A DNA stretch of 60,000 nt from Symbiodinium natans (taxonomy: Eukaryota; Sar; Dinophyceae; Suessiales; Symbiodiniaceae): positions 646,404 through 706,403 of the forward strand of contig CAJNDS010000202.1 of the NCBI GenBank assembly GCA_905221605.1. The letters run 5' to 3'. The notes under the pieces are model-generated. The model had not been told where the DNA came from, ran no database searches, and saw only the letters and a list, made by a program, of their open reading frames with translations. This document shows positions 11,868 to 23,200 of the stretch, piece after piece (the first letter of the stretch is position 1; each line of letters opens with the position of its first letter). Position numbers and translations under genes: made by a program.

Positions 11868-12906
11868 CTTGTTGAAATATTGAATTTCAATAAGGGTCAT
11901 CATTATTGAAGCCGATATTGAAATATTGAATTTGAATAAGGGCGGAACTAAGAACTAAGAAGTAAGACTGCCAGGGACTCCTGGTCTTAGTTCTTAGTTC
12001 TGAGTACCGCCCTTATTGAAATTCAATATTTCAATAACCGTTTCAATAAGGAGTATTATTGAGATCCTTTATTGGAATATTGAAATTCAAGAAGGGCGGA
12101 ACTAAGAACTATATAAGAACTGAGATTGCCAGGGGCTCCTGGTCTTAGTTCTTGGTTCTTGGTTCTTAGTACCGCCCTTGTTGACATTCAATATTTCAAT
12201 AAGGGTTTCAATAAGGAGTATTATTGAACTCCTTTATTGAAATATTGAATTTCAATAAGGGCGGAACTAAGAACTAAGAACTAAGACTGTCAGGGACGCC
12301 TGGTCTCAGTTCTTAGTTCTTAGTACCGCCCTTATTGAAATTAAAAAAATTCAATAAGGGTTTCAAAAAGGAGTATTATTGAAATGCTTTATTGAAATAT
12401 TGAATTTCAGGAAGGGCGGAACTAAGAACTAAAAACTAAGATTGCCAGGGGCTCCAGGTCTTAGTTCTTAGTTCTTCGTACCGCCCTTATTGAAATTCAA
12501 TATTTCAATCAGGGTTTCCATAAGAGGCAACCCAAGAACTAAGAATCCAAACCAAGAGTCTCCGACGATCTTAGTTCTTAGTTCTTTGTTCCACCCTTAT
12601 TGAAATTCAACATTTCAATAAGGGTTTCAATAAGAGGTAACCCCAGAACTAAGAATCCAGACCAAGGAGTGTCTGACAGTCTTAGCTCTTAGCTCTTAGC
12701 TCTTAGCTCTTAGCTCTTAGCTCTTAGTTCTTAGTTCTTAGTTCTTAGTTCTTAGTTCTTAGTTCTTAGTTCTTAGTTCTTAGTTCCACCCTTATTGAAA
12801 TTCAATATTTCAATACGGGTTTCAATAAGAGGTAACCCAAGAACTAAGAATCCAAACCAAGAGTCTCTGACAATCTTAGTTCTTAGTTCTTAGTTCCACC
12901 CTTATT
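11868..12906. repeat. Tandem array of about seven long palindromic units
   Basis: Each of the first four units is a long near-perfect inverted repeat. An outer arm (TATTGAATTTCAATAAGG) is followed by GGCGGAACTAAGAACTAAGA, a short centre such as CCAGGGACTCCTGG, and the complementary arms ending in GTACCGCCCTTATTGAAATT. Centres lie near 11977, 12135, 12296 and 12451, so the period is about 155-161 bp. Three further units (near 12563, 12670 and 12861) have a changed left arm (AACCCAAGAACTAAGAATCC) and TTCCACCC in place of TACCGCCC, so they fold less perfectly. The array stops abruptly at CCACCCTTATTG (12897-12908). It is AT-rich, without coding potential, and resembles foldback/MITE-type repeats. 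Confidence 0.85.
12681..12785. repeat. 15-copy heptanucleotide array: (CTTAGCT)6(CTTAGTT)9
   Basis: Six perfect CTTAGCT units followed by nine perfect CTTAGTT units, all in register. They expand the stem sequence of palindromic unit 6. The CTTAGTT word is the same one repeated two or three times in the arms of the other units. Confidence 0.95.
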
Positions 12907-13049
12907 GTGGTCTAGGAAATCATCAACGAAAGGTCCTCACGCGGGCATCTGCACACTTCAATCTTTCAACCAAGACAGCAACAAGGATTGCCCCTCCCTC
13001 CCCCTCCTCTCCGCTCCGCTCCGCTGCGCTCTCGTGTTGTTTTTTGAGG

Positions 13050-13720
13050 GCTTGTTCAAAGGCTTATCTTTGAAACTTATCGGTTCAGGGATTAGGTTTA
13101 GAAAGAGAAGGCCCGAAATTCTATCGGGTTTAAGGCTTTATCCCTAAGCCTTAATGCTTACACCCTATAGGGTTTAGGCTCAAGCCTTAAAACCTAAACC
13201 TTTTAATCATACATAAGGTTTCAAGGTAAAGCAATTCGACTTAAATCCTTAGCCGTAACCCTTTAAACCCCATAGTGAAGGTTTAAAGGTTTAGGGTTTG
13301 AGGTTTAGGACACCCTTAACCTTAAAGCCCTGGCGTTAAGGGGGTCAAGGCTTAAAGGTTAAGGGTTTCAGATTTAAGCAGTCAAACCTAAGGCCATAGA
13401 GTTTAAACCAGAAGTGGTTTAAGGCTTAGGCATTTACACGTTGACCCTAAACCCTGTAGGTTCAGAACCCGAAAACCTGTAGGGCTCTAAAAGGTTCAAA
13501 TGTTTTCAGCCTATAGGCGCTGAAGGAATACTTGCCCAGACCTTAGGTTGCTTAAATCATTTAGCCCTGTAGGGCTGGGCTAAAGGTTAAGGGCTTTTCA
13601 GGGTGTATCTCTAAAACCCTCACGGTGTTAGCCCTCTAGGGTGTAGATCCTACAGGGTAAAAGGTCTAGGGTTTAAGATTTAAGCATTGCCTGTAGAATT
13701 AGAACCTTACGACCTGCTTA
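13050..13720. repeat. Degenerate telomere-like (TTTAGGG)n block
   Basis: About 650 bp dense in TTTAGGG/CCCTAAA relatives on both strands (for example ggtttagggtttgaggtt near 13290), with inversions and indels. It is far too degenerate for a working telomere and directly follows the palindromic array. Confidence 0.65.
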
Positions 13721-14280
13721 TGTTTGTAGGGCTTGCCTCCTGTGGAAATGCAAAAAGAACACAGTATAAGTACTCACATCATGTATGTATATAGGGTATA
13801 TGTAATGTAACGCTAGGAAATTATCGTCTGGGCTTCGTTCGTGAGTAAACCGAATTTCACAAGTACATTAACTGGCCACAGCCCAAGGCATCCTTTGTAT
13901 GGGAATTACCTCTATTTACCTCTTATTAAAGACCACACCGTATCAAATCCTCCTCCGTACCCGATTCGCAATGAAATTTATTTGGAATTTAAACTCTAAG
14001 GACACACCCTGAGAAATCCTCGTCCGAGCTTCGTTTTTAATTCAACTTGATGGATTAAAACTTTAGATTCAGAGGCCACACCTCGAAGAGATTTTGCTCA
14101 CGCACTGCTCTCCTGCTGCTAGATGGGCCATAAAACCATGGATATTTGGGGGGGTAGCATTTTCTATATATATATATGTATGTATAATATAAATATATAT
14201 ATATATATATATATACATAAATGTATGTGTATCTGTAAACCACTTGTACCTATACAGAGATTCTCTGACATTCTCAGACG
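13721..14280. other. AT-rich unassigned stretch with a TA microsatellite
   Basis: Holds an imperfect TA/TATATG tract at 14165-14215. No supportable exon is seen. Confidence 0.5.
14165..14215. repeat. Imperfect (TA)n tract
   Basis: Two runs of TA (tatatatatata and a longer one ending near 14214), separated by tgtatgtataatataaa. Confidence 0.85.
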
Positions 14281-15810
14281 TCATTCATGAATCACTGTGA
14301 TCCCTCTGGAATTTTGCCTCTTCATCGTCACCAGCTCCCTGACACCAATCTCTCGCTCCAGACTCATGGATTTCACAGACTCTGGACGAGAGCGGTGGCC
14401 TGGATGTAACTCGTGCTTCCTGCTACCACCTGCATCAAGCTTCAGCTTCTCAACCAGCATCTCAGGAGACTCTTGAAAGTCGCTTAGAAGAACAGCATCC
14501 ACACAAGACTGTAAGGAATATCCAATGATTGCACTGCGAGCTGTTGTAATTCAGGCAGCTCAGGCTAAGAATCGGATGCCGATTCCAGCACTTCAGTTGC
14601 TAGTTGCTGCTGTACAAGTATCATCAAGTATCTCACTGAGACCGATGCCAAGGCGACTCCAAGCAACCGCCCCCGTGCCTTCGATGCGGAGATGCACAAG
14701 ATTACCACGTGCTTCGCCCGGAGAGCGTCAAGTTCCTGGCCATATGCAAACGCTGAGATTGACGCAGAAAGCAGGTCCAGCACAATCTGGGGGCCGATGG
14801 CCTCTTTGAGCTGGAGCAAATCCTCAAAGCCGGCATGTTGTGCTATGACTCGAGAGCAGTGCTTTTGATGGCCCTTGGTCTCCCACATCTGAAGGGCAGA
14901 CCCAGAATGGCCGGAGACTTCTGCCTTTCCTGCAAAAGCGGTGGCGAAGCACAACGTGACATCTGCCATCTCTGAGCTCATCCGGAACCGATCAACATGC
15001 CAGGGCTCCCACAATGCATCTGCCAGTTCACTGGCTTCTGTTTCCGGCAAGACTTTGCGAAGCCTCACCACGTGAGGCCCAGGCCGCATGACCTGCGCAT
15101 GTCCCTCCTCAGAAGGGAACCCCACTTGTCGACCCATTCTGGCAGCAGCTTCTGGATGTCGGGCCGCTCGGCCTGCGCCTTTTGAGAGAGCGCGATTTGA
15201 GATGCGAGGGGCACAAGGGGAGCGCAAGAACCAGGCCGAAAGTGTCGCAAGTGTTTTGAGCGCGCAGATGCGCAGAGGTGTACGCAGCAAAGCGCCTTTG
15301 CCTCTGAGTTGCCCTGGGGACGTGGCAGTCCGCAAATGAAGAAAGGCATCCACGGCTGAACATGCGTCCATGTCTGGTGCCTTGCACAGGCCATCTGAGC
15401 AAGAGTACATCAGTACGTCCTTGTACTACAGAAAAATTGCCACTTTACGGATGCTTTCAAAGTCGCCACCACGCTTTGCAGCACTGCACTCCAAATGGGC
15501 ACCGTTTTGCTCCTTGTCACGATATACAGCTTTCAGCGTTTCAGCCTTTCGACCTTTCAGCCTCGGAGTCGACTCGACAAGGTGCCGAGGCGCGCACAAC
15601 GAATCTGGGAACGTCTTCCTGAGAACGCAAAGATTTTGAGTCTCCAAACAGAAAAGGCCGAATCCACTCGAGGCATACCAATACATGCCCGGCGTGCTTG
15701 CGATTTCCGGTGCAGTCAACGAGGACAACTCCGCCACTGCCTCAGGTTCCATCCAGCATATTCGAATTACATCCGTTCCTGTTCTCTCGTCTGGAACCTC
15801 TTACATCTGT
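14281..15810 (-). CDS. Unrecognised protein, three-exon model
   Basis: I do not recognise the product. Exon 1 (at or above 15800 to 15449) includes MEPEAVAELSSLTAPEIAST and ends GGDFESI. A 54-nt GT-AG intron (15448-15395) would remove an in-frame TAG at 15428-15426 and joins in phase to exon 2, which starts HGLCKAPDMDACSAVDAFLH and runs to about 14540. Exon 3 starts at 14508 after a clear pyrimidine-rich acceptor (ttccttacag), reads SCVDAVLLSDFQESPEMLVE and ends in a stop at 14281. The total is about 450 residues, without clear membrane segments or known motifs. Alternatively the TAG is a real stop, making this a broken gene; I favour the intron because the frame is kept. The N-terminus may lie further upstream. 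Confidence 0.5.
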
Positions 15811-16604
15811 ACTATATTTGGATGCCTACCTGGATGCTATCGCAAACCGCTGAACCCTAACGCCTTGCTACAGCCTTGCAACTGGTGCACACATGGTGTC
15901 AGAGAGAGGTACTGGAGTTGGCCGCCATGTGTGCCACGTGGAGGTTCAATCGGCCGAGGCTAAAGTCCCACTGATTCCTGTGTCTTCGAGCATTTCTGAA
16001 CGAGATGTCTACGTAGAGAAATGTCGAGGAGGGTACACCCCATAATCTACAGTAGATCCTTCGCTCGGCCTTGCTTCAGCGACACAACATGGACACACGG
16101 GGTCCTGTGACCATCCATCGATTTGAAGTAGCAGCTAGCATCCACAGACTGAGAGGGCACGTACCAAGCCTCGAAACAAGGAATGTAGAATGGGCTATCA
16201 CCTATTGAACTATCATTGAAAACCCTTGGCTTTAGACCCATGAACTTGAACCTGAAACAACACTGCAACCCCTACAAACCACACACACACACACACACTC
16301 AAACCCAAAATATCCTTCACCCCGTACAAGAGCTTGAATCCTACACCCCCGAAGCGGCAAATTTGAAAGCCCTAAAATCCCTAGAAGCCCTGAGTGAAAA
16401 ATCTGAACTCAACCCTGCAAACATCAAAAGCGGAGGATAAGCCTGCACGGCCGGCAGCATGAAGGAAACTGTCGGGACATGCTTACCATTACTGTGTTGA
16501 TCTGTTTGTTGATGCATGGGTGCATCCTCCACCCCTTCAACTCCCGCCCGGGCTAACACTCTGCACCGTCTGCACCTGATCTCACAGTCAGGGCGACTAA
16601 ACAG
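15811..16604. other. Intergenic, CA run and weak telomere-like words
   Basis: Lies between two minus-strand genes. It contains a CA run near 16281-16300 and scattered CCCTAAA-like words (for example 16366-16395). No exon is supported. Confidence 0.4.
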
Positions 16605-19235
16605 CTACCAGACGGGGCAAATGGGCCACCCCATAACCTCGCCCGGGAAGGGTTCACGGTCCGTGAGATACTGCCCAGGTGGCCCATCCCCCCTGAAATA
16701 AAAACTCTTGAAGAGCTGAGGAAACTCGGAACGTGATGGATACCTTCCGGCGAGGTTTTGGAGGAGCTGGAGAACGCCCACGTGGCCTTCGTTTAGTGCC
16801 AACAGTGCTGGGTCCCAGCCTTCCACGGTCTTTTGGGCAAGCGACTTGCGAAACCCTACGTCATAGAGGAGCTGGAGCACGCCGGCGTGGCCATTCTGAG
16901 CCGCGAGATGTGCTGGGGTCCAAAGACAGATATCTGTGTTTGCTTTGTTTTTTCTGAGTTGGAGGGTGAGAGACTTGCGAATCTCTCCGTCCAGTTCATA
17001 GAAGAGCTGGAGCACGGCCACATGGCCATTCTCAGCCGCCAAACACGCTGGCATCCAGCACCACCTGTCTCTGTATGTGAGGGATGCACGAGTCTCGTCA
17101 TCCAGGTCGTAGAGCAGCTGGAGCACACCGACCTGACCATTCTGAGCTGCCCAGTGCGCGGGGGCCCAGCCATCTGGATCCGACACAGTGAGGGATTTAC
17201 GAGTGTCCTCGTCTAGGTCGAAAAGGAGCTGCAGCACCCCCACATGGCCGCTCCGAGCCGCCAATTGTGCTAGCGAGTAGCACTTCGGTGCTGTGAGGGA
17301 TTCACGGGTCGTCTCGTCCAGGTCATAAAGGAGCTGGAGCACCTGCACGCGGCCATTCTTAGCTGCCCACTGTGCTGGTACCCAGCCGTGGATGTCCTTG
17401 TCAGCGAGGGACTTGCGAGTCTCCTCACCGTAGTCGTATAGGCAAAGGAGTGTGGCAACATCCCCGTCTGCGGCTGCCCTATGAGGAGAACCTGACACAA
17501 CCACGTATGTGACTTCTTGATCTTGAACTTGCTGCAGTAGTGGATGGCGGTGATCAATGATCCTCCCACCTGATGTCAGTCGGAGACACTCGGCGGGCCG
17601 GCCAGTTCTTTCCGCCACGCGTCTTCCGACGTCCAAACCTGTTTCCAAAGCGTTCACATCCAGCTCAAAGGCTGGACCTGCAAGACAGCGGATTGTCAAT
17701 GGACACTTGGTTGCATTTCCAAAAGCATTCGGCGATCCTGCATGTCTGGCCACTAAATGGGGATGGCGCGCAGTAGCCGGCCACTTCGCCAGCTGTTTTC
17801 GCTTGGAGACTAAGATGTGCAGCGCAGCGCAGTCCTGCTCCGGAGGCACATCCTCGACTTCCTGTCCGACACTGTTCCGACCGAGGTCCAAAGCTTGGAT
17901 CACAAAGGTAGCATCGTGCTGTTTCATGGCCTGCTGGAGCGCATCTCTGCCAGTCTCGCCAACGAAATCGCAATTCAGTTGCACACGCTGTATATGTGCG
18001 CAGCATGCTTTAGACAGATCTGCTGCCAACCCGATGGCATCCTCATCCAGCAGACTCCGGCACTCGATCAACAACTCACAGGCACCAGACATCACGACAG
18101 CCAAGGCAACTTTCCAGGCTTGCGCTGGGCTTGCTTTTACCATTACCTCTTTCAACCCAGTGTAAAAAGGCAGAGCGGCAAGCAGGACTGCAAGCTTCTC
18201 AGGATTCAGCCGCTCTACAAGTAGCTGTGTTGTGCAGGCAGCCTTCTCATAAAAGTATTTCTGTTGAAGCTCGAGTACCTTGTCCGAATCTGAGCGATGG
18301 GTGAACTTGAGTTGCCCCATCTGCTTGCGAAACATCTCTGGAGGAAGCGGCACCGAATCACCTTTAAGCGAAGCTCTGTGGGATGCCCACTGCTTCTCAG
18401 CTTGGCACCACCCCCTCTCTTCGTAGGGGGTGGCATTCAGCTTCAGGTACTTGACAGGTACGCGTCTGAACTCGCCGTTGCCTTTCTTGCTTTTGCCTTT
18501 CTTTTTCTTCTCCCAGTACACAGGGATCAAGCGTCTGCTGGTGTACAAGCCTCGCACACTCTTCGGAGTCAGGACCTCAATTATTTGGACTTCTATTAGT
18601 TCATGCGCGTACAGAACGTGCATGTTGCCAAGCGCCAGGTTGAAGAGCTTCCTCTGATCGCTATCTTGGCAGTACTGGTACAAGGAGATGAAATCGAAAA
18701 ATATCCACACCACGCAGTCAAGTAGTCGGGCACGCTGTTCTTCGCAAACTGCGTCAAGCTGAAACCTATCGGGCACGGACAATATTAGCGTGCTTGGGTG
18801 GAGCTACGTCGGGGGAATTCCTTCTAGACTAGATCCCTCCACGAACGCGAACCTCCAAGGATCCGGATGCTGCATGCTTTCCCAAACGTGGCTAATTGAC
18901 ACAATATGGACGCTGGCACTCCTCGGCATTGGGTCCCTGAGCAGCATGGACAAGTGCCCTGTCTCCTCATTGATGTTCAATTCCTTTAGCTTTTCACGGT
19001 CGACGAGGGCAGGTGCCCCACACGCAGTCCTCTCTTTCTCAGCTTCCTGTCGTCGAGGCAAGACCCTGCCTGACTCACGAAGCTCCAACAAATACTCGAG
19101 ACGCACTAAGCGCACATCAGCATCGATGAGGTAACGGATAAGGCTCCGCGGATCACTCAAGTCATAGCACGTTGGCTGTTGTGTCGTGGCTTCAGCGGAG
19201 GAGCTTGATGCGGCTGGGGCTGCACTCTGCACCAT
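16605..19235 (-). CDS. Ubiquitin-like domain plus ankyrin-repeat protein
   Basis: Two exons, 19235-18853 and 18765-16605, joined by an 87-nt GT-AG intron (18852-18766) in an AG|GTT...AG|GTT context. The spliced protein has 847 residues. The join makes HPDPWR|FQLDAVC continuous and removes an in-frame TAG. Residues about 110-210 (ISHVWESMQHPDPWR and VVWIFFDFISLYQY) form a conserved-looking N-terminal domain that I cannot name. Residues about 483-550 are ubiquitin-like (LTIRCLAGPAFELDVNALET, with ECLRLTSGGRIID). Residues about 554-802 hold about seven ankyrin repeats with the pattern GWxPAhxAAxNGHVxVLQLL. Ankyrin repeats bind proteins, so a scaffold or adaptor role is likely, but no catalytic site is seen. 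The start ATG at 19235 opens a Ser/Ala-rich leader. Confidence 0.85.
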
Positions 19236-20288
19236 GGCTAGATTCGGCTACTTGTGCTGACGCACTAACAGTAGCATGGCTTCTTGCATCTAGTTGAGTC
19301 CCCGCAGCCATGCAGGCAAGCACATTTCTAGCTTTCGGCAGTGAAACGTCTGCTGTAAATTCCTATCCTAAACCCGATAATTGCTTGCTTGTCGGATGGC
19401 TTCCTTCCGGGCACTATCATCAAAACATATATATGTATGACAACAAGCACAGACATGCATGACACTCAATGGCCATGAGGAGTCCCAAAGCCGGGGCTCG
19501 AGCACCTGCACGGAGGTTTGCCAGAAGCGGCCAGTCATGAACATTGAGGCTGGCACACCTGTGCAACCAGCAGCTCAGATGGGGAGGCAGGGATTCCTAA
19601 ATTGTCACCAAACTCGGAAGGGGGGGTAGAGGGCAGGGGACGTGGCGGGACGAGGTTGCAAACAAAAGGGAAATCAAGCAGCTAAAGAGCTAGCTCTCGT
19701 GCTGAGGTTTCGACGCATGCGAAACAAAGCTGGCATCCTCGCTGATGCTCAGCAAATAGTTGGCCTTAACTCTGCGCTCCATCGAGGTGCAAACTCTTTG
19801 GGAGTCACGACAGTCACGAGGCCAGTAGTATTGGGCTCAGGGTCCGCAGTAAAGTGCTCTGAAAAACATCTGAGTCTCATGCTGTAGTCTTCCTGGCAAT
19901 GTTCCTGGCTTCGCGGTTGCTGCATGCCTGGCACTTCTGCAGTCTGCAGTGCACAGAGTGCACTGTGCCAGCTGCTAGCTCTTTCTCTCCTTTGTCAAAA
20001 ACGGAATCTGTTGTGGGATGTGCGGGCAGCTGCCTTTGCCTCTGCAATGTAACCTCAGCCAGGTTTGGACAGTTGTGCAGAGCCACGCGTTTAGGAGCAG
20101 CTCTTGCGAAGCTGAGGGCCACGCCTCTTCCTGGACTCTTGGCGCTGCAACTTCTAGAAGTCGCACACGCCACCTCTGTTGCTGCCTCGTCCATCGACTG
20201 GCGCCTGGGGCAATGCGTTGCTTGTCGCCACATGTGCCATGGGGCAAGATGTTTTTAGGCAGAGGCGGTGCAGCATCCAATTTTTTGG
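19236..20288. other. Unassigned stretch between two genes
   Basis: Open frames exist on both strands around 19877-20258, but none has a recognisable motif. It could contain 3' UTR of the sulfatase gene and the promoter of the ankyrin gene. Nothing firm is seen. Confidence 0.35.
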
Positions 20289-23200
20289 TCACACGAGCAA
20301 TTCAACCTTCTGCCGGAAGCCATTGGAGCGGAAGCCACATTGGTAACACATGCAGGAGAAGTTCTTTGAAACGGTCAGCTGCTTCAGCCGTATCACAATC
20401 TCGGGCTTCCTTGCTGCCAGATCCAATATCTCCGAAGGATCGTGGCAGAGGTCAAAGAGGAGCATCGCGTCGGTGAGGCTGGGCCTGAACTTCACGGAGA
20501 GCAAAACCATGGAAATTCGGTCTTTATGCCGGTGCTGCTGAGAAACTTACTACGAGTCAGTCGCCGCAACTGTGCTTCTCGATAATTTTCAAGAGTGGGT
20601 GCACCAAAGGCTCCGCCAAGAGGCTGCCACGTCGCGTCGCTGCAATGCGGCACGACGCCTTTCCAGCAACCTTGACGTATCGTGTAGCCCGGCCCCGTCT
20701 TGCCATCAGAAGAATTTCCACCCTCACCAAGCCATGTGAAGTACAGATAATCGTGCTCCTGCAGATTCGGGCCATGCTGCGCCGAATGCCAGTAATGGCT
20801 TACATGAACAGAACTATCTTGTTACTGTCGAGAGCATATCGGGCTTCTCGAAATTGCGTGTGCGACCGGACGTGAAGCCTTTAAGGCATCCTGAGGCATG
20901 TTACAAAACTTTACAGACGTCTGTCCACGCTCTCGTTAGAGCTATGGTTAGATGTTGGACTCAACTGAGGACTTTCGCACTCGCGATAGCACTCGGCTCC
21001 GACGCTACGTGTGTGAACTTCTTAGGGTCACACGGTCACACAGACATTTGATGAGCTATGTTACGAGATGTCCTTCTGAGACAGGCCCTTCAGCTCCGGC
21101 ACTATGCTGATGCCATCTAAGCCATCGGGAACGCTCGCCCCCGCAATCTCCGCGATTGTGGGCAGTGCATCCCAGAAGGCCCAAGCGAAATCTGATACAC
21201 GACCGGGAGAGATGCCTACAATTCAACTGCACAGCCGTATGACTCGTCTCCACCACTTGCCATCCATGCGATGCTTGCAATATCTTGCGTTGAGCAGTTG
21301 TCATACTCGCTAGCCGCTAGCTCAAAGCCAAAACACCCGCTGGCCAGCGTGCCATCGTCGGCGAGCGGGTGCCGCCTTCGAACATGCTCCTGCACATGCA
21401 CCAGCCCTGTACGAACGTGCTGATAACCTCTGGGACAACGAGGGTTTTCATGGTTTTCCAAGTGCTTCTCCATAGCGACCCCCGCACCGCCCACCTCTTG
21501 TAGCCTCTCAAGCCCCCTGTGGAGTCGAAGAACCGATGGTCGTGGCCTCCTTCCGAGTGCGCCCCGTTGTCCGAAGCGAAAAAGACCTTTTGAGGAGAGC
21601 TTGAAGAAAAAGAGCGGAGTTTAAGTGTTCAAATTGAAAAGCCGAACTTAGTTAGTCTTTGGAGAGCATCAGCACCAAGGCAGAAGGTGGCAGGACCAAG
21701 GCCAGTGCCAGGGTGTTGTGGTCGATGTCTTTGGCTTTCAGCCGTGCGAGGAGGTCCCCGACCTCTCTGAGTTCGTGCGCTTTACTACAGTAAGGTTTAC
21801 TAAGGCTGTTGCTTCTGATGGCCTAATCCGGCGTAAACTAAGTCCTATCAAAACCAGGCCTTGGTATCCAGGTATGTAACTGCGGCAGCATGATCCTGCC
21901 GAGCAACTGCTGACAAGGGATATTGAATCCACTGAATTCCTCCTGCTGTCCTTCTCAACATTTGGCCATTTCTTGCCAGCATACCTTGGACATACATACG
22001 CACGGATGCAACGCAGACATCAGGTCTTAGTAAACTATGAAAGAGCAGCTACTAAACACAGAGTCCAAGCGCCACGGTGTTGCACATCTTTGCAGTTCAA
22101 TGGACAACACGGATACAATGAGCACTCTCACAAGTACCAACAGCCGCGCTTTGGTCTGATAAACGTACCCAATGCGCGTTCGAACTTCGGAAGAGGGAGT
22201 GTCGTGCTCTGAACTGGGTTGCGCAGCAGGATATAGCAGGCAAGACTGTCTGGGGCGGTTCTGTTTCGTTTCGTGCCCGCAATTCCCCGACCCAGTAAGT
22301 CGGGCCGTAAGAATGAAAACCGAACTGCACTTTTTGCAAATATGCAGAAGCCACTCACTGAGACCGAAAGATGAAGCCAAAAAGCGCGAAGCCGACAGCT
22401 CAAAAAAAAGCTGCTCTCGAGACGAGGTACATTAAGTCGCAAGGCACGGGGTTGCCTGACTCTGGTGACTTGGGAGCATCACCCCAACCTCCTGCATGTG
22501 GTATGGTGTAGCTCCTGGGTCAAAGCTCCGATGTACTTCACAGCGGCAGACTGCTGCAGAGACATCTGTTTTGACCCAGGCACATGTACAAAAAGAAAGG
22601 CCCAGAACCAGCAACAGCCTCCATCCACGCCATACCATAATCATGAAAAACGTCGATCGTGTAGTTGTAGGCCTCCTTAACGGCACGAATGCAAGGACTG
22701 CAAGAGTCCTCTGCCTTACGGCAGCACCTATCAGTAGATCAGAAGCTTGTTCTCGGCTTCAGCCGGGGTGCAGGCCTCTGCATGCACAGATCACGGGACT
22801 TTGCTCCCAGGTTCCCGGTCAGCCTAAGAATCTGAGCTGCCTGTTGACTGCTCGGCTGGCCAGCGGGCAATGAATGAAACGTGAGCCCGTGTCCCCATTG
22901 TGCTGGGTTGAGTTGCGCGTTGCTTACGCTTAAGCTTTGCAGCTTGGACGCTCAAAATTCAATCGGTCCAGACCCGAATCGATATGCGCAGGGTACATGT
23001 TGTGGCAGAGTGCCTGCGGAGAACTGCTTTAAAGCTGTCGCTGAGGGTTCTCGACGCGATGCAACCTTCTGAGCAGCAGGCCTGGTCTACTTGTCCAAGG
23101 AAAGTGTCAAATCCCTGCTGCAGCGGAGAAGTCAAAGGCGCAACCTTGCCGAAAGCCCCCGTTCTGTAGCCGACCTGAATTGACAGCGGACATGATCAGC

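Noticed and set aside
11868-12906. CRISPR-like array
   Set aside because: The repeats are long palindromes of about 155 bp with no unique spacers of regular length, and the context is eukaryotic with no cas-like genes.
13050-13720. True telomere or chromosome end
   Set aside because: The repeats are too degenerate, run in both orientations and are flanked by ordinary sequence.
18804-18806. In-frame TAG between two halves of the ankyrin protein, suggesting a reassigned or read-through stop
   Set aside because: An 87-nt GT-AG intron removes it and gives a phase-perfect, motif-restoring join.
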